NCBI GenBank assembly: GCA_949317995.1
Contig: OX439041.1
Span: 7,266,001 to 7,330,000 of the forward strand
DNA: 64,000 bases
Direction of reading: 5' to 3'
DNA from: Acholoe squamosa
Taxonomy: Eukaryota; Annelida; Polychaeta; Phyllodocida; Polynoidae
The notes under the pieces are model-generated. The model made no database searches. It was not told the DNA's origin and saw nothing but the letters and a program-made list of their open reading frames with translations. The translations under genes were made by a program, and so were the position numbers. This document shows positions 61,382 through 64,000 of this stretch, one piece after another; the stretch's first letter is position 1, and each line of letters starts with the position of its first letter.

Positions 61382-61495
61382 TTTTACACTTTGAGCCAGT
61401 GAAGCCAGCTTCACAGATGCAGCTGAAGATGCCCACTCCGTTCACACACCTAGCACCATTTTCGCAGCTACTACTACTGCTGCTCTCATGTGTGC
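61382..61495 (-). CDS. EGF-repeat membrane protein, degenerate EGF exon
   Basis: Minus-strand sequence ending at GTGAGA that, at the family length of 114 bp, would begin after GGGCCAAG. It reads THESSSSSSCENGARCVNG then VGIFSCICEAGFTGSKCK. The first Cys and the DID calcium signature are replaced by a Ser run (AGC/AGT codons), leaving five Cys. The acceptor is weak. Either a real but altered repeat, a split exon whose start I missed, or a decaying exon. Confidence 0.55.
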
Positions 61496-61559
61496 CTTGG
61501 CCCAGGTTATTGAACAAGTAATCAATGCCTAACATGTGATGAGTCACAGGTTAGGCATT

Positions 61560-61650
61560 GACTACTTAACCTGGCCCTGGCTGAGTCTTGAACACCCAAT
61601 CTTCAGATCAGAAGTTGAAGATCTTACCACTAGACCACCAGGCCATGTGT
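61560..61650 (-). repeat. tRNA-derived SINE head
   Basis: On the minus strand TGGTGGTCTAGTGGTAAGAT is an A box, followed by ATCTTCA...TGAAGAT (anticodon-type stem) and GGGTGTTCAAGACTC (B box). A tRNA-derived SINE promoter rather than a functional tRNA, since no acceptor stem closes. Confidence 0.6.
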
Positions 61651-61993
61651 AAGAACCCAGTGTTGAAGGCTCTACACATACGACACTGAGCACTTTTTAT
61701 TTATTTTTTTTACTTAAAATACCAAAAACCTTTAAAACATGTCTGGGACTATATGTTCAAAATACTACTTTTGGACCAGATACATTACAAACTATGTTGC
61801 GGTCAATTTATAGAGATAAATAGTTACTCTAAGACATCTTTCTCTAAACATTTGTGCCAACACTATGTAATCCTATGACAAAGTCACTCAGACTTCAAGA
61901 TTATATATTTTGGAAACTAGCCTAGGACCCCCCTTTTTCTTATCACTATGTACATTGTATATATACAGGAAAACACACTCTGTTTCTTGTCAG

Positions 61994-62110
61994 TCCCTGT
62001 GGCGCACTGCATAGGGAGTTGGATTTGGGATCAGTAGGGTATGGGTTCAAACCCTCCCTCTGGCAATGAAAATCTTGTAGGTTTTAACATGTGACATATG
62101 ACATGTAAGG
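61994..62110 (+). repeat. tRNA-derived SINE, second family
   Basis: TGGCGCACTGCATAGGGAG (62000-62018) as A box and GGGTTCAAACC (62043-62053) as B box, spaced about 30 bp. The tail lacks a clear end. Confidence 0.55.
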
Positions 62111-62558
62111 TGTCTCTGATATCCATGGATAACAGGTACTGGGTGCCTAATATCCATGTATATCAGGCAGGCCATACACAGTCATGATGTGTGCATCATG
62201 GCATGCAATATCGACAGGTATCAGAATGGGAATATCCAGAAAAAAGCACCCAAAATCACAGAAATTGTGTAATTACTATTTATACAATATACTAAAATTT
62301 ACATTGTCAAGACACACACATCATAAGGGTCTAGTTATTATATTTGTTTTTGAACAGATGTGTTTAAATCTTTTTAAAGTGCATTAAAGGTGCAGAAATT
62401 ACAGATATTATTTTGTTTTTGTATTTTGTAAATATATAGCCAGAGCCTGAAAATATATATATTTTCATATTGTTGTAGATTGTTCACAACTTTAAGCAAA
62501 ATTTTCTGTGCTATGTTTTCTGAAAAAAAAATGCTTAAATGATACTGAAAGTACTCAC

Positions 62559-62672
62559 GTTGACATTTGTACCCTCCGAAGCCTTCTTTGCAGTCACATT
62601 CATACGCATTGACCCTATCGTAGCATTTACCACCGTTCATACATGGTATTGAGGCACAGTCATCAATGTCAT
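62559..62672 (-). CDS. EGF-repeat membrane protein, calcium-binding EGF exon
   Basis: 114 bp between TTCAAAAG and GTGAGT. It reads (x)[19 protein letters not shown] then [18 protein letters not shown]. Six Cys and the calcium motif intact. Confidence 0.88.
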
Positions 62673-62884
62673 CTTTTGAACAGAGGGAAAATAAGCTAAT
62701 CGGTATGTAGTAAGATATATTACATGTTGTTTGTACTTTTTGAGGACCAGTAACTCTGGAGGGGGTCCATAAAAACTGACAATGTTTTTGAAGTCAAAAC
62801 ACGATGTCATAAACATAAACTTGAGATAAAAAAATAGATATAAATTAAGATTTCCAACATCATGTTTGCCTAAACGATTAAGGG

Positions 62885-63050
62885 CCATCAATGTATTAAG
62901 GCATCATGTTGACCCTACAGGATTGGTACACAATATGTCAGAAAGTAGGCATAATGCTCCAATGAAGTGCTGGCAAGCAATGTCTCCAGCACTTTATGAA
63001 GACCGACAGACATGGTTCAATAACTGATTAGCGGCACTTAAAGGGAAATT
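62885..63050. mobile_element. GCATGATGC-type MITE, copy 7 (diverged)
   Basis: GGCATCATGTTGACCCTACA, then GGCATAATGCTCCAATGAAG and GTGCTGGCAAGCA. Same family as 30838. Confidence 0.5.
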
Positions 63051-63715
63051 TGTATAAATTTCAGTTGGTCGGTTTGATTGGCAGGTAGAGTGTCCGAGTG
63101 TGGGTCTCACATACATATTCTCATATTTTATTTCAAGTTCAATATTGAAGGCCCATTGACAAAACGCCAGGGGGTGGAATACATAGACTTAGTATAGGAG
63201 TTCTGTATCTCACACTCCCATGTGATAACTCTTGCCCATATTCACGGCCAGTGAATGCACCACAAATGTCCTAAAACAGATAGATTATCATTTTTTTTGT
63301 TCATCATGGATTAGTTTTGAACTTTTCTGACTCAATTAACATGTTAATAAAGGGGTTTGAGTAAGGGTTATCTCACCCGGCTTGACCTTGTGAGAAAACC
63401 CTCAATCAGACCCACTACTCGTGAACCTTTGTCTATGTACTACACCCAATAACAGCCTCATGCAGAATGGGCCAGTCACGCTCATGAAGAAAGAGTTGAC
63501 CTTTATACCAATTCATTTTTTACATTAAACCCAGTGGCGGATTTAGAGTGGGCCGCGGTGGTGCACAGCCTCCCCCCTTTCCCCAGTACTTGATAGTTTA
63601 ACTACATTTTTGACCCCAAAATGTCCTCAAAATTAAGGGGTGCACCCCTCGTTTTAGGCCGTGCCCCCTCCTTTTCTAAATCCTGGATCCGCCAACGAAA
63701 TAAAATTTAACTTAC

Positions 63716-63829
63716 CTTCACAGTGGTCACCCTCAAATCCTTCAGCACATCTACAAGTGTACTTATCCTCACCATCCATACACGTCCCACCATTCTGGCA
63801 CAAGTCTGACATGCAGCGATCAATCTTAG
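63716..63829 (-). CDS. EGF-repeat membrane protein, EGF exon
   Basis: 114 bp between GTTTGTAG and GTAAGT. It reads (A)[19 protein letters not shown] then [18 protein letters not shown]. Six Cys present; the KIDR start is a weaker calcium site. Further exons lie beyond the right end of the window. Confidence 0.88.
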
Positions 63830-64000
63830 CTACAAACAAACGTACATATTGTTATGTCATGGCAGATACTATCATTAGTATAAAACAGTACTGGACATGT
63901 CATATTCAAATATAGGGATGGAACACAATGTGGCCGTATTCAATGGGTGTCTGCAGCGTCTGAGGCGTTTTTTCTTTATTTAAAAGCAAAATACCCCCTT

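Overview
This is a piece of an animal nuclear genome, most likely an invertebrate. It holds a complete Polinton/Maverick (polintovirus or adintovirus-like) element inserted in host DNA. Support for an animal host includes calcium-binding EGF exons of exactly 114 bp in phase 1, short exons with GT-AG borders in long introns, tRNA-derived SINEs, many foldback MITEs and Ty3/gypsy retrotransposons. The species cannot be fixed from the sequence; a deuterostome such as a lancelet, hemichordate or echinoderm is a guess.

Layout. (1) 1-6400: non-coding DNA with several MITEs. (2) 6411-6516: a compact promoter (E2F-, CRE-, NRF1- and YY1-like sites) and a tiny first coding exon of a plus-strand host gene. 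(3) 6538-24954: the Polinton, 18,405 bp (6544-24948), with AG...CT termini, imperfect terminal inverted repeats of about 400 bp and a perfect 6-bp target duplication ATTATA. It lies in intron 1 of that host gene, 21 bp after the splice donor. (4) 25.6-42.4 kb: the remaining five recognisable exons of the plus-strand gene, separated by MITEs and a decayed Ty3/gypsy copy (36.8-41.4 kb). (5) 45.5-64 kb: the 3' part of a minus-strand gene for a single-pass membrane protein with EGF repeats. Its intron of about 12.7 kb carries a second, degenerate Ty3/gypsy element (48.4-55.7 kb).

The Polinton has two divergent gene blocks. The minus-strand block (16658 down to 7079) encodes a 218-aa protein, a 207-aa unknown, a tandem death-fold protein, the packaging ATPase, two conserved unknown proteins, a DD35E integrase with chromodomain, a penton-like minor capsid protein, a basic core-like protein, the double-jelly-roll major capsid protein, an adenain-like protease and a coiled-coil protein. 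The plus-strand block encodes a nuclear protein with three SUMO-interacting motifs, the protein-primed DNA polymerase B and a Cys-rich protein. All hallmark genes are open, and the target duplication is perfect, so the insertion looks recent. The morphogenesis genes would build an icosahedral virion, PolB would copy the linear genome from its termini, and the integrase would insert it.

The most interesting part is the accessory island between the ATPase and PolB (14.08-18.46 kb): a tandem death-domain-like protein, a 207-aa unknown, a possible BECR-like RNase-fold protein and the triple-SIM protein. I read it as a candidate host-interaction module. Other unusual features are an 81-bp palindromic tandem array beside the right terminus and terminal repeats packed with nuclear-receptor-like palindromes, CRE, ETS and CCAAT sites. 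Several open frames begin at TTG rather than ATG; I moved those starts to the first ATG.
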